DNA of 64,000 nt from contig OY726566.1 in NCBI GenBank assembly GCA_963383645.1, positions 95,150,279 through 95,214,278 on the forward strand, in the 5' to 3' direction. The notes beneath the pieces were generated by a model that was not told the origin of the DNA, did not search any database, and saw only the letters and a list, made by a program, of their open reading frames with translations. Positions 13,801 through 26,700 of the stretch are shown one piece after another. Numbering within the stretch: the stretch's first letter is position 1; every line of letters begins with the position of its first letter. The stretch comes from Muscardinus avellanarius (lineage: Eukaryota; Chordata; Mammalia; Rodentia; Gliridae). Position numbers and translations under genes: made by a program.

Positions 13801-16800
13801 TGGGTGTGGTGATGCACGCTTGTAATCCGAGCACTTGGGAAGCTGAGACAGAAGGATTGCATGTTCAAGGCCAGCCTCAGCTACTTAGTGAGGGCCTCCA
13901 CAACTTAGTTTCAAAATAATGGATAAAAAATAGGGCTGAGGGTGGTGCTTGGAAACAGTCCTCCTGGATTCCATCCCCAGTGCTGTGAATGAATGAATGA
14001 ATGAATGGGATTGTAGCTCAGAGCCAGAATGCCCCAGGGTTCAGTCCCCAGTACCACGGGGGGGGGGGGGTATAAAATACAGTGCCTCTTTTATATATGA
14101 TTTTTACAGAATGAAATAATTTAAATAAGTGAATTTTCTATCAAAAATGTCTTTCTTTAAACACCAGAAATGAGTTTTATTTTTATAGTTTTTCAGTGAA
14201 CTCTTCAAAAATACTTATTTCTGTTTCTATAGTAATATATAATTTAGCTTTAATTATCTAATCAACCTCATTATCACAAATCTGCAGTCTTCTATTGCTT
14301 TATTATATTTGAGACCCTCAGCTATTCTGAAATGTTTGGTATCTGGTATTTAGTATCTGGCTAGTGGCTGCCATTCTGAAGTGACACCTGTTTTACACTG
14401 CAGCGGTCTGTGTGACAGCTTACTCTTCTCGCTTGGGGCCATTGGGTTGGTTCTTTCCTTCTTCACTGAGATTGAGAGTAGTAGCGGGACATTACGTAAG
14501 ACCCTGGCGCAGTGTCACCAGTCTTGTGTTGAGTGTAGCAGAGGGGGGGGGGGCTTTTTAAAGGACTTTTGAGCTCCCCATCCAGCAAATGGAGGCTGAG
14601 GCTGGGAGTAGGTGCTAAAATCACTGGAGATTCAGGTGCTCGGCTTGTTTGTCCTGTTTTGTTTTGGCTTAGTCTCTGCCTTCAAGGCATATGTTGAGAT
14701 AGTCATTAGGGAGAGTGCTGAGAGACTCCTCCATAGAGCTGTGTCTCCTTTGTTTTTACCACACCCAAAGGAGAACTAGACAAAAGCTTTTATGTGATTG
14801 TTTTCCTGTTAGACTTTTCATAAAGCAACTTCTTGAATTCAGTAGCCGTTTTATACCCATTCATTTAAAATTCTTATGTAATTTCATTTGTATAAAAAAA
14901 AAAGACATGATAGTACAGACTTGTCATCCCAGTATTTGGTAGGCTGAAACAAGAATTTCAGGTTCGAGGACAGCCTCAGCAAATAGTGAGACTCTCATCA
15001 ACCTAGGGAGATCCTGTTTTCAAATAAAAATAAAATAGGGCTGGGGCTGTAGCTCGGAGGTAGAATGCCCCTGGGTTCCATCCCCAGTGCCACAAAATAA
15101 AATAAACCAAACAAAAGAAAATGCCAGGCATGGCACATGACAGTAATCCCAGTCTATGGGAAGTAGAGACAGGAGGATCACAGGTTTGAAGACAGAGTCA
15201 GCAACTTAGTGAGGTACTTAGCAACATCCTGTTTAAAAATAAAAAATAAAACAGGGCTGCAGCTGTATCTCAGAGATAGAATGTCCCTAGGTTTTACCAC
15301 TAGGCAAACACAAACAAAATAGGGCCAAATAAAAGTTTTCACACATTGGTTTCAAGTTATACTGTACTCTTCTGCAGTAGCCTTTAATATTAATTTATAA
15401 GTTTTGAAATAGTTTTTATCGTTAGCTTTCTTGTGCATTTTAGTTGCTTTCTTCCTGAAGGAATAAACCAGGTAAGTGCAGGAAATGATTGCTTTTTTAT
15501 TCTTCTTCATTCCATTTAATTACTTGCTTTACCATTACTGAAAAGATGAAGTAAACATTCATCCTTCACTTCTCTTCCCTTCTACCCGTTCCTCCCACGT
15601 TTCCTGCCCCGGCTCAGGTGCTGCAGTTCCTTATCTCCCATTCTGATACCATACAAGCCATTCTCCGCTGTCAGGATGTTAGTGCTGGCTCTTTGCAGGA
15701 ATTGGCTCTGCTGACGGGAATTATAAGTAAAGCAGCACTTCCAGGTGAGTTGATTGTGTCGGATGGACTTTTCATAGTTCTCTACAGACTGACATAGACT
15801 TAATAGAATCAGGTTTTGTTATTCTGGAGCCTTATATGACTTATTGAAATTGGTCCTGCAAATAGAGTTACCACCCTTTATGTAAGTACTAAGTTTATTA
15901 TAAAAATAATATATCCTCAGCTGAGCACAGTAGCACATTGCTCCCCTTGGAAGGCTGACAGGAGGATCTAGGTTCAAGGTCCAGCAGCTTAGTGAGCCCT
16001 CAGCAACTTTTTGAGACTCTGTTTGAAATTAAAAAATAATAAAAAAGGTCTGGGCATGTAACTCAGTGTTAGAATACTCCTAACTTTAATCCCCAATACT
16101 ACCACTATACACAGAAAAGATGTATGTTCATTAGTAAAACATTTAAAAAGTTGGAGGACCCCCCACACACACACCCAGAACAGGGGGTTGAACCCAGGGG
16201 CATTCTACTCCTGAGCTACACCCAGCCCTGTTTTTTATTCTTTAATTTTTTTGAAAAGGGGGGTCTCACTAAGTTATGGAGGGCCTCACTAAGTAGCTGA
16301 GGTTGGCTGTGAACCTGTGATCCTCCAGTCTCAGCCTCCCAAGCACTGGGATTGCAAGTGTCCCCACCACGCCCGGCTCTTGCTCTGGAGGAAGAGTGAG
16401 GCACCCCTGATCCCCCGCCCAGTATTTTTCCTTTCTGAAGATGCGTCAGCTGAGCCCTTTGATGCAGCTGAGCACAGTGCTTGCTGCAGTACAGAAGCCT
16501 GCGCTCCTCTGAGGAGATCTGAGTCCTCTGCACCCAGCCTGCGGGTGTCAAAGTCTGACTCCGTCCACTGTCCTTTGATGACACAGGCCAGGCCACCCTT
16601 CCCACTGTACTGAGGGCCCAGGAGTGCGATGGTTTTTCTCTTCGTTTGTCCAAGACTTAACAGTTTACGTTTACTTCCCTGCAAATTGTGGAATTTGTTG
16701 GTTTATCTTCTCTCCTCTGTGCTGCTTTGAGGGGCAGCTGAGAGCCATAAGCTGGATCACGCTGCTCGCTCCGCAGGGATTTTCTCTCAGCTGTCAGTCC

Positions 16801-17391
16801 TCATTGTTGATGGCCTGCGTTGGCCACTTTTTCCTTCTATGCTGAACATTCATCTTAGAGGTCTGAACTCTTTCCCTAGAAAGTAGTTAACCTCTGAGTT
16901 TAGAAGTGTAGGAACTTTTAACTTTCTTGTGGATGGTTATAAGTGAAAGATTTTTCTTGAAAACTTTAAAAATGTCTTTCGAAATCACCACTTCAGTCTG
17001 GGTTTCAGACTTTATATAAATGTCCATGTGCTGGTATTGGCATTATTAATCTATGAAAGGCATTTACAGCTTTATAAAATTATATTTCTTGAAACTTATG
17101 GGAGCTTGGCATGCTGCTGCAGTAATCCAGTACTTGGGAGACTGAGACAGGAGGATCCACATTCAAGGATGGCCTCAGCAGGTAGTTACACTCTCATCAG
17201 CCTAATGAGAGCCTGATTCAAAAAATAAAAATTAAATAAGGCTGGGTGTGTAGTTTGGAAGTAGAATGCCCATGTGTCCAATCCCTAATAACAAAAAACA
17301 AAACAAAACAAAAATTCCAAAAAAAACCCAAACTGCTTTTATGGCAAGAATCTGTTCATACACAAAGAATATACAATCAGAATCTTGTCTT

Positions 17392-17444
<53 letters not shown>

Positions 17445-20400
17445 TTTTTTTGGTTCTGGGATGGAAACCAAGGGCATTCTACCTCTGAGCTACACACCCT
17501 GCCCTATTTTATTTTATTTTTTATTTTGAAACAGGGTCTCACTAAGGACCTCACTAAGTAGCTGAGACTGGCCAAGAACCTGCGATCCCCCTTCTCAGCC
17601 TTGCAAGTACTGAGATTCCAAGCGTGTGCCACCACACCCAGCTTCATTCTAGTTTTTAATGTTTATTTTAGTATAAAACTGTATTTAACACTATTGCAAA
17701 TTTTGTAGGTATATTAAGTGAACTTGATGTTGATGTAAATGAAGGATCTCTAATGGAGCTACAGGGACATATTGGAAGATTTCAGGTAACTGATTCTCAT
17801 TTCTTTTAGTAGTAGTTTGAGATTTGTACAAAATATCACCATCTTCCAACCGTCCTCCCCATTCTGCTCCTTAGATTTAGGCAACCCCTTTCAACAGTTA
17901 AAATTGATTCTTTGTGATCTCTAAATAACACATTTAATTTCTGCTACCTAATTTTTTCCATTTTGGAAATCATCTTTTGACTTTCCACTCAAAAAAATAA
18001 AGAGTTTAAATCTGGTAACTCCTTTTCTTCTACCACAGAATATGTATATTTCTCATATTCCCTGAAGCTCAATTATACTTATATCTTTGGTTAGATTAAT
18101 ATTTAGTGTTACATTATTATGATTGTAAATGTCATTGTTTGATCAAGCCATGGGCAGTACTGTTACTCTTCCATGGAACATTTTGTTTTCCTTAGAGTTA
18201 ATCATTGCTACTGAATCTTTTTTTTAATTTGCTTGGTTTTTATGTACTTACTACTAATTTATTCTTAAACTCTCCTTCAGATGTATAATCTCCTTTCAAT
18301 ATATTCTAACATAGCACATACTTTATCAGTTAAATATTTTATCATAGCATTTCTGGGAGCCTCTTGGCCTGCTTTGATTTGAATATTTTTACTCCTTATT
18401 AGTTATAGAGTAATTATATGAAATTCATATTCCATTGTTTACATACAGTTTTCTTAACCTGTCCTCTTTTCATAAACATTTTTTGTTTTTCAAGTTTTCA
18501 AAACAAAAGTGCTAGGTCCGGGGATGTAACTTAGTGGTAGCAAGCATGAGGCTAGGGGTTTGAGCCCTAGTTCTACTAAAAGAGAAGTAAGACTTACCTG
18601 CATTTTTGCGTACATATTTTAAGTTCTGGATTAAATAACGTAGATGGTATTTATTTATACACATATATACATAGTACAATTTGACATTTTATTATACAGC
18701 TTTCTAGAAAGGGACACTATCCAAAAACTCCAAAAGGACCTTCCTGATAGATCGTTCATAGCATTTTATGTGTAAGAAAAAATAGGTAAGACTATTTTGG
18801 CAAAATAAATTCATATTATACTTTGCTCTGTAAGTTATACTATATCCAAATTTATTTAAACCACATATGCCTATTATATCTATAAAATATATGCTTTTGC
18901 TGTGTGTCAAACACTTTAAATACAGTACAGTTTCCCAGATAATTGTGACAGTAATCTTATATGAGGAATCGTTACTACCATTTTAGAAATGTGAACATTG
19001 AGAGCTGGGAGCTTGGGAGGTTGAGGCTGGATAATTCCAGATTTGAGACCAGCCTCAGCGACTCAGTGAGACTCAGCAACCTAGCGAGCCCCTATTTCAG
19101 AATAAAAAGGGCTGGGGGTTGCGTCTCGGTGGTAGAATGTCCCTGAGTGCCATCCTTAACAAAAAAGAAGGGAACTGTGAACATAAAGGCTTGAGGAAAT
19201 TAGGTCACTTGTCCCAGTCACATAGCAAAAAGTTACACTTGTGGATGGAACCCAAACCCATGTGCCACCCTCTGGATGTTCTGATGGTTTTGAAAAGCTT
19301 TTCTTTCTCTCTGAGATCCATGGGAACAGTTGTCTTCTGAGATGGAAAGCACCAACATTTCAAATAGTAACATTTGCATTTTCTCTGTCAAGACTACCTA
19401 TATATTCTCCCCCCTTACAGAAGTCTCTGGAAGGAACCTCAGGCTGTTCCAGTTTAGCAGCCTGTAAGTGGGCCTTAGAAGAAATTATGGTTGGTTGTGA
19501 ACCATCTTCCAGTTGCAGTCTTATTTTGTTCTTCATCTGTTTGTTGTGTTTCTGTTAATGACTATATCCCAAAGAATTATTAAATACTTTTTATGACATA
19601 TAAAATTCCATGCCAGATTATATTGGGGATTGCTAAAAAGAGATTTTTTTTTATGAGTTCCTACCTTTGCAAAAAGCTAAATTTTAATAGTGCTACTTTT
19701 AGCTGGCTCAGTTGGAAGATTGCAGCAGACGCTTTCAAGAGGCTTCCATTCTCCACTTAGTTTTCCTCTTTTTTCCCTCCAAGAGGGAGAGGTCACTAAG
19801 TTTGAACACATTCAGCTAGGTATCAGTGAACTATCTTTTTCTCTTCCTCAGCGCCAGTGTTTAGGACTGCTAAGTCGCTTTGGAGGCTCCGACAGACTGC
19901 GACAGTTTAAGTTTCAAGATGACAACGTGGAGGGAGATCGAGTGAACAAGAAGGACGAGGTCGAGCTGGCCATGCAGCAGGTGGGAGCAGCCCTCCTCCA
20001 TGACCGTGTCTCAAGTTTGTGTGTCAGGGAAGACGGGCAAAAATAACACGTGTTATTTTGCAAGCTTATCTAGAACCTTATTCTCCTTCAAATCTAGATT
20101 TCTATGACATGAGCGTATCTTGGAGGCTAATATTTTTGTTACTACTGTTTTTCCGTTGTAGATTTGTGCCAATGTAATGGAATATTGCCAGTCACTCATG
20201 CTACAGAGTTCCCCCACCTTCCAGCATGGTGTGTGTCTTTTTACCCCTAGCCTCTCAGAAACCGTTAATAGAGATGGACCACGACAAGGTGAGCCCTGTT
20301 TTTTGCTGTATCTGAAGAACAAAGTTGCTATGATATGACACAGCTTTCCATCCTGGAGCCAGTGAGATACAGTCCTTTCCTTATATGAGTCATTAATAGA

Positions 20401-22048
20401 GAAATTTAAAGATGACTTTTTAGAGAAGGTGTAGGAGGTACTATTGTTGGGCCTGCGTATAAACCTCAAGAGAATAGAGAAATTCAGGATTTTCTGAGAC
20501 TAAATCTACAAGAGCTGTGTGAGGGAGGGTGGTTTTAAATAGTACTTGAGATCCCAAAGCAAATATCTAGGACTGTTGAGTGAGCTAGCTGGGTAAAAAA
20601 TATAAAAACACAGCAGGCATTTTTATATGTTAAATCAGCTTATGCAGAATTCAGTCTAAATTGGGTTTAGTATTATAGCTCCAAATTTGGTATAACACAG
20701 CAAAGTAAAATTTAGATACAAAGTAGGCTGACGTAGCCTGTGATTTCCTAATGAGTCAGTCAGTCATAGGGAAGATTTGGAATATGGGGTAGGACTGCTT
20801 AAAGCTGCTATCCTATGGACACTCAAAAGGCAAAGCTCATTCCTATCTTGGTAGTGGTGATGGCCTGCTCTGGTTGTGGCTTGAGGAAGTCTTTGGGTAA
20901 GATTTCTGAGAATATTACTTTTGGGGGGGGCACTGGAGATGGACCCCAGGGGCAGTCTACCTCCAAGCTACACCCCTAGCCCTTTCTTTTATTCTTTATT
21001 TTGAAACAGGGTCTCACTAAGTTGCAGAGGGCCTCACTAAGTAGGTGAGGCTGGCCACAAACCTGTGGTCCTCTGTCTCAAGCTTCTCAAGTACTAGGAT
21101 TATAAGTGTGCACCACCACGCTCAGCCTGAGAATATTATTTTAATAATATCTAGCCTTATATACATACACACGCACATACCTAAGAAGTCTTAACTGTTA
21201 TAAAATATCCTAGCTAGTAGGATTATACTTTTTTCAAATTGAGGTAGTATTTACATACAACAGTATTTACCCATTTTATTTTATTTTATGTTTTGTGGTA
21301 CCAGGGATGGAATCCAGGGGCATTCTACCTTTGAGCGACACCCCAGCCCTATTTTTTATTTTTTATTTGAAACAGGGCCTCACTGAGTTGCAAAGGGCCT
21401 CAATAAGTCACTGAGGCTGGCCTCGAACTGTGATTCCCTTGTCGCAGCCTCCCAAATGCTGGGATTACAAGCATGTGTCACCATACCCAGCTATATTTAC
21501 CCTTTTTAAAAATTTATTTATTTATTTAGTGTGGCACTGGGGGTGGAACCCAGGGGCGTTCTACCTCCAGGCTATACTCCCAGCCCTATTTTATACTTTA
21601 TTTGGAAATAGGGTCTCACTAAGTTGTTGAGAGCCTCACAACTGAGGCTGGCTTCGAACCTGCGCGATCCTCCTGTCTCAGCCTCCCAAGCGCTGGGATT
21701 ACAAGCGTGCGCCACCATGTCCGGCCTTTATTTACCCATTTTAGATACCCAGTTTGAATAGTTTTGGTAGTAAAATATAGTTGTATAGCCACCATTGCAA
21801 TAAAAATAGAAATGATTCCTTCTTCCTTAAATGTTCTTCTTGCCCCTTTGCGTTTGGTCATTTCTTTCAACCCCTGGCCGGAGGGCCTGCCGCTCTGCTT
21901 CCTGGTGGTAGTCCTGCCTCTCCCACTGTGTCTGTCTGCTTCTGTCTGTGTTATGTCTGGGGAGTTTTAGTTTCCAGCTGAGGAGGGAGGGAGGGGCAGG
22001 TTCTTATGTGGTATGATTTGTTTATCATTCTTGGAAGCAGATATCCTA

Positions 22049-22088
<40 letters not shown>

Positions 22089-23712
22089 AGGTGCTAGGGA
22101 TTGAATCCAGGGACTCCAGGCCAGCCACATCCCCACCCAGCAGAAGTCCTTAGTAGCTCATAAGATACCTTTCAAGTAGTAATTTCATTTGGAGTATACT
22201 TTCAAAGATGAAAATATGTCTTAAAGACATTCGGGAAGTAGCTGTAAAGATTTATAGTCATAGTCTATGAGGTGAAATGGCTAGGTAATATAAACTTGAA
22301 ACATAAGACACTTCCTTTGGCTTAGTGAAGTAAATTAATATATTCTCTGTGGTTCTAGCTTCCTCCTCTGTAATCAAAAAGTTTGTTGCCAAGCTGGGTG
22401 TGGTGGCGCACGCTTGTAATCCCAGCATTCCAGAGGGAGACTGGAGGATTAGGGTTCACGGACAGCCTCAGATTCTTAGCGAGGCCTTTCACAACTCAGT
22501 GAGACTCTGTTTCAAAAAAATAAAAAGACTAAAAAAAAATTGTGCTGGGGGTGTAGCTCAGAGGTAACAGTGCCCCTGGGTTCCATCTCTGGTACTATTA
22601 AAAAAAAAAAGTTTGTTGCCAGGAGGATCACTCTAGAATACAAAAGGGCCACAGCCACACTGGAGGATTCAAACCCCTGCCCTCCAGCACATGAAAGTGT
22701 CTTTCTAGTCCAGGTATCTCCACCAGTGTGAACAGAGGTCATCGTTACCTTGCAGGGTCGTGGAATGGTTGGAAATCCTATGCAGAGGCCCCTTTTCATT
22801 CGCAAGAGGAGGTTCCCTGTCGCTGACCAGTAACTTTTAACCTGACCTGTTTCCTTTCTAGCTGGCAATTGGTAAATGAGCATCAGTCTGTTTATTAATC
22901 TTATAGGTCTGTTCTTGATGGAGACCTCTTGTCTTAAAAAGGCAATGCTTAGCAACCAGGCCTGGTGGTGCACACCTATAATCCCCGTTCTTGTGAGGCT
23001 GAGATAGGAGGATCACAGGTTTGAGGCCAGCCTCAGCCATTTAGCAAGAGCCTGATCAGTTTACCAAGATCCTGTTTCAAAATAAAAAATTAAAAGGGGT
23101 GGAGATGTGGCATGGAGGTAGAATGTCCCTAGGTTTAATCCCCAGTACTTTAAAAAAAAAAAAAAAAAGTAATGCTTTTTTTTCTCCTTGAAACTAACTT
23201 TTTTGGGGGAGGAGTACTTGGGATTCAGTCTAGGGGTGTTCTACTTTCAAAGTACACCACCACCCTTTTTATTTATTTATTTATTTTGAAACAGGGTTTT
23301 GTTAAGTTGCTGAGGGTCTAACTAATTTACTGAGGCTAGCCTCGAACCTATGATCCTCCTGTCTCATTCTCCCAAGTACTGAGATTGCAGGCATGTGCCA
23401 CCATGCCTGGCCAAAACTAACCTTTTAAAACAAATGTAATCTGGGCATCATATGTTCAAACAAATTTGTAGTTTTGTCATTTAGTCTTCAGTAACATTTA
23501 CCATATGCTAGTAATATATCACTGATAATTAACGAAAACTTCATTTAGTTGCTTTTCCATTTGAGGTCTTACATATCATATCTCTGTTTTTTCCCTTTGG
23601 TAGGATCTTGCTATGTCACTGGGTCTTGCTACTTGCTGAGGCTGTCCTTGAACCTGCAGTTCACCTGTCTCAGCCTTCTAAGTACTGAGATTACAGGTGT
23701 GCATCACTGTAC

Positions 23713-23743
<31 letters not shown>

Positions 23744-26700
23744 AATTTTGAAACAGGGTGTCAGTAGGTTGCAGAGGGTCTCACCAAGTTGCTATGGCTG
23801 GCTTCAAACCTGTGATCTTCCTGTCAGCTTCCCAAGAACTGGAATTACAGGTGTGCATCACCACTCCTGGCTCATATTCTTCTTTTTTTTTTTTTTTTTT
23901 TTTTAATGCGGGTCTAGGGATGGAACCCAGGGGCATTTGACCTCCGAGCTACACCCCCTACCCTATATTTTATTCTTTATTTTGAAACAGGGTCTCACTG
24001 AGTTGCAGAGGGCCTCACTATAGCTGGGGCTGGCTGCGAACCGCGATCCTCTGGTCTCAGCTTCATGAATGCTGGGATTATAAGCGCGCGCCACCACACC
24101 CGGCTCTCATATTATTCTTTTATATTTAATTTTTTTCTAAGGGTTCTATTAAATTCCTGAGCCTGGCCTTGAGCCTGCCATCCTCCTGGCTTAGCTCTCC
24201 AAGTACTGGGGTTACAGGTGTGTGCCCTTGCACCTGTCTTGTGTTTAATACTTAAAGTCTTATATATCGATTGCTATTTTTTCTTGGGTGCTTTTAGGGT
24301 TAACAACCTATTTCCCCCGGCCAGTTCTAGGCACATGGATGAGGGATATGTGGTCTCACAGGTCTGAGAATAGAGAGGCAGTTTAATCTAGCGGCTGAGA
24401 AGAGGTCGAAGCCGGGGGTGGCTGCTCACGCCTTTAATCCCAGGAGTTGGAAGGCTGAGGGAGGATCACAGGCTTGCGGCCAGCCTTCGCAGCTTAATGA
24501 GGCCCACATCAACCTGGGGAGGCCCTGTTTCAGAATAAAAACAAAAAGCATGAGAAGGGCTGGCTGTAGCTTGGAGGTAGAATGCCCCTGAATTCAATCC
24601 CCATTTCCACAAAACGAAAAAAAAAGGAGTTTGTGACAAACTCCCTGGATGTGAGTCCCAGTTCTGTTAGGGAATGCCTTTACTACTGATACAACTTCAG
24701 GAAAAGTTACTTGTTCTCCTTGTGCCTAAATTTACTTACCTGCATGGAAATAAAAACAAGCTCTCTTCCAATGAATTATGATAATTGTGTTAATATTAAA
24801 ATTTAACGTGCTTTAAGAACGGAGCCTGGCCCTGAGTAGTACCTGATATTGGCTATTGTTAGATTTTCACATAGCACATTAATTCTTAGCTGTGATCCAG
24901 AGGCCCTTCCTGCAGCACATCTGCTTCCCAGACCATAGAGTTCAAGGCCTCTGTGGGACTTGTCTCTGGACCCAGTTTCCACACGTCATCCTTATCTGAT
25001 GCCTGTCGGCCTCTGAACGCTAATACTACTAGACACGAGCAAGGTAGTCGTTGTAGGGACAGCTCCTGGAGTGCTCTGGGGTCCTCTACAGTAGACCGTC
25101 CTCTGGATAGCTTGTGGATTTCTTTTCCCAGGGTTGAGGTCACAAGCTGTCATCTGGGTGCGAGGATGCCCAGCTTCACCAGGAGAAGGCGCTGTATAGT
25201 GACCTAAATTGTGAAGATGGTTACATCTTTATTAAAGGATGGAAAAGAAAGCCTGGCAAATCAGAGCTCATGATTAGTTACAACATCCTCCAAAAGTATA
25301 TCCCCTGCACAGAAGATCTGTGAGATCTGACTTCAGAGCAAGTTCAGGGAGTTGGTAGTGAAGGAAGCAAGAATTTCAGCAATGGCAGTTGGGGCCATTA
25401 AACAAGGATTATCCACAAATTTAACTTGAAGTGACTGAGGGATTTCCACAAAACTCCTCAGTCGTTAGAAGAAGATACTCTAATTACACTACACAAAACA
25501 CCTCTAGGATGGTATTGTTACTGTTCTCCTTCTTACTGGGGACTGAACCTAGTGGCATTCTGCCTCTGAGCTACACCCCCAGCCCTTTTATTAATCTTGT
25601 ATCGAAGCAAGGTCATGCTAGGTTGCTAAGTGTATCAGTCTGTTGCAGAGGAGTGATGCACTTAGTATCACCCTTAAATCTGCAGTCCTTCTGTCTCAGC
25701 TTCCTGAGTAGTCAGATTATAGTCATGCACCGCCATGCCTAGCTTCTGCAAACAGTTTTTAAGTCATCCCACTTTTTCTTTCCACCTTCATGGGAAGGTA
25801 GCCTGGTGAAAGGCAAATCATTTCATTTTGCTATTTAAATAGAGTTGTAGTAAAAGACTTAGCACTTAATTCTAGTTATATTTTTGTAATATTTTAGTTC
25901 TTGTATCTTTTGGAAGAATGACTTTGAACTGTCAGTTCAGTATCCAGAAATATGTAGTCTAGTAAATATGTAGTAATATCAGAGCTATTGGGTAAAGCAG
26001 AAACCTGGGGTCAGGAATCCCAAAATTGCTAATGCGTATTATATGTGTGTGTGGGGGCGATACAGCAGTATGTAACTTTCACAAGAGTTCTCAGAGGGGA
26101 CCTTAAAGAGGTATTCTCAATAATGGAAAAGCTCAGTGAAGGTCGACCAGACATGGTTCTTTCTGTCTTAGGGTCTCCAGCCTTCTGTCTGTATGTACCT
26201 GATTACAGTAGCTCCTCGTCTTTGTTCTTTGAACTATCGTTGGTGCTTGCACCTAGTCGTAAGCCGGGTGTGGTGGCACACACTTGTCATCCCAGTACTT
26301 AGGAGGCTTAGGAGCACCATAGGTTCGTGGCCAGCCTCAGTTACTTAGTGAGACTCTCTGCAACTTAGTGAGACCCTATTTCAAAATAAAGAATAAAAAA
26401 CAGGGCTGGGGGTGTAGCTTGGAGGTAGAATGCCCCTGGGTTCCATCCCCAGTACCTCAGAACAAAACATTATCTTGGATTGGTTTTAATGATCGTTTAC
26501 ATGTCCTTAGATTCTGGAGCATCTATTGTTGAAACAGATCATTTAATATTCACCTGATGCTAGTAAGTAAAACATTGGTTTATATCATCTATTAGACACC
26601 CAAGCTCCAGTGGTTCCATATTGGCGCCTGCCCGGCTTGGGCATTATTGTCTACCTGTTGAAACAGAGTGCCAGTGATTTCTTCAGCTATTACGACAGTC

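Noticed and set aside
16216..16684. Overlapping 117- and 145-codon minus-strand frames in a NUP205 intron
   Set aside because: Their C-terminal parts are SINE-derived and the rest shows no family resemblance, so they were judged chance frames.
22512..22973. Minus-strand open frame of 153 codons
   Set aside because: It runs through the ID half of a SINE and unrelated intron sequence, with no recognisable protein.
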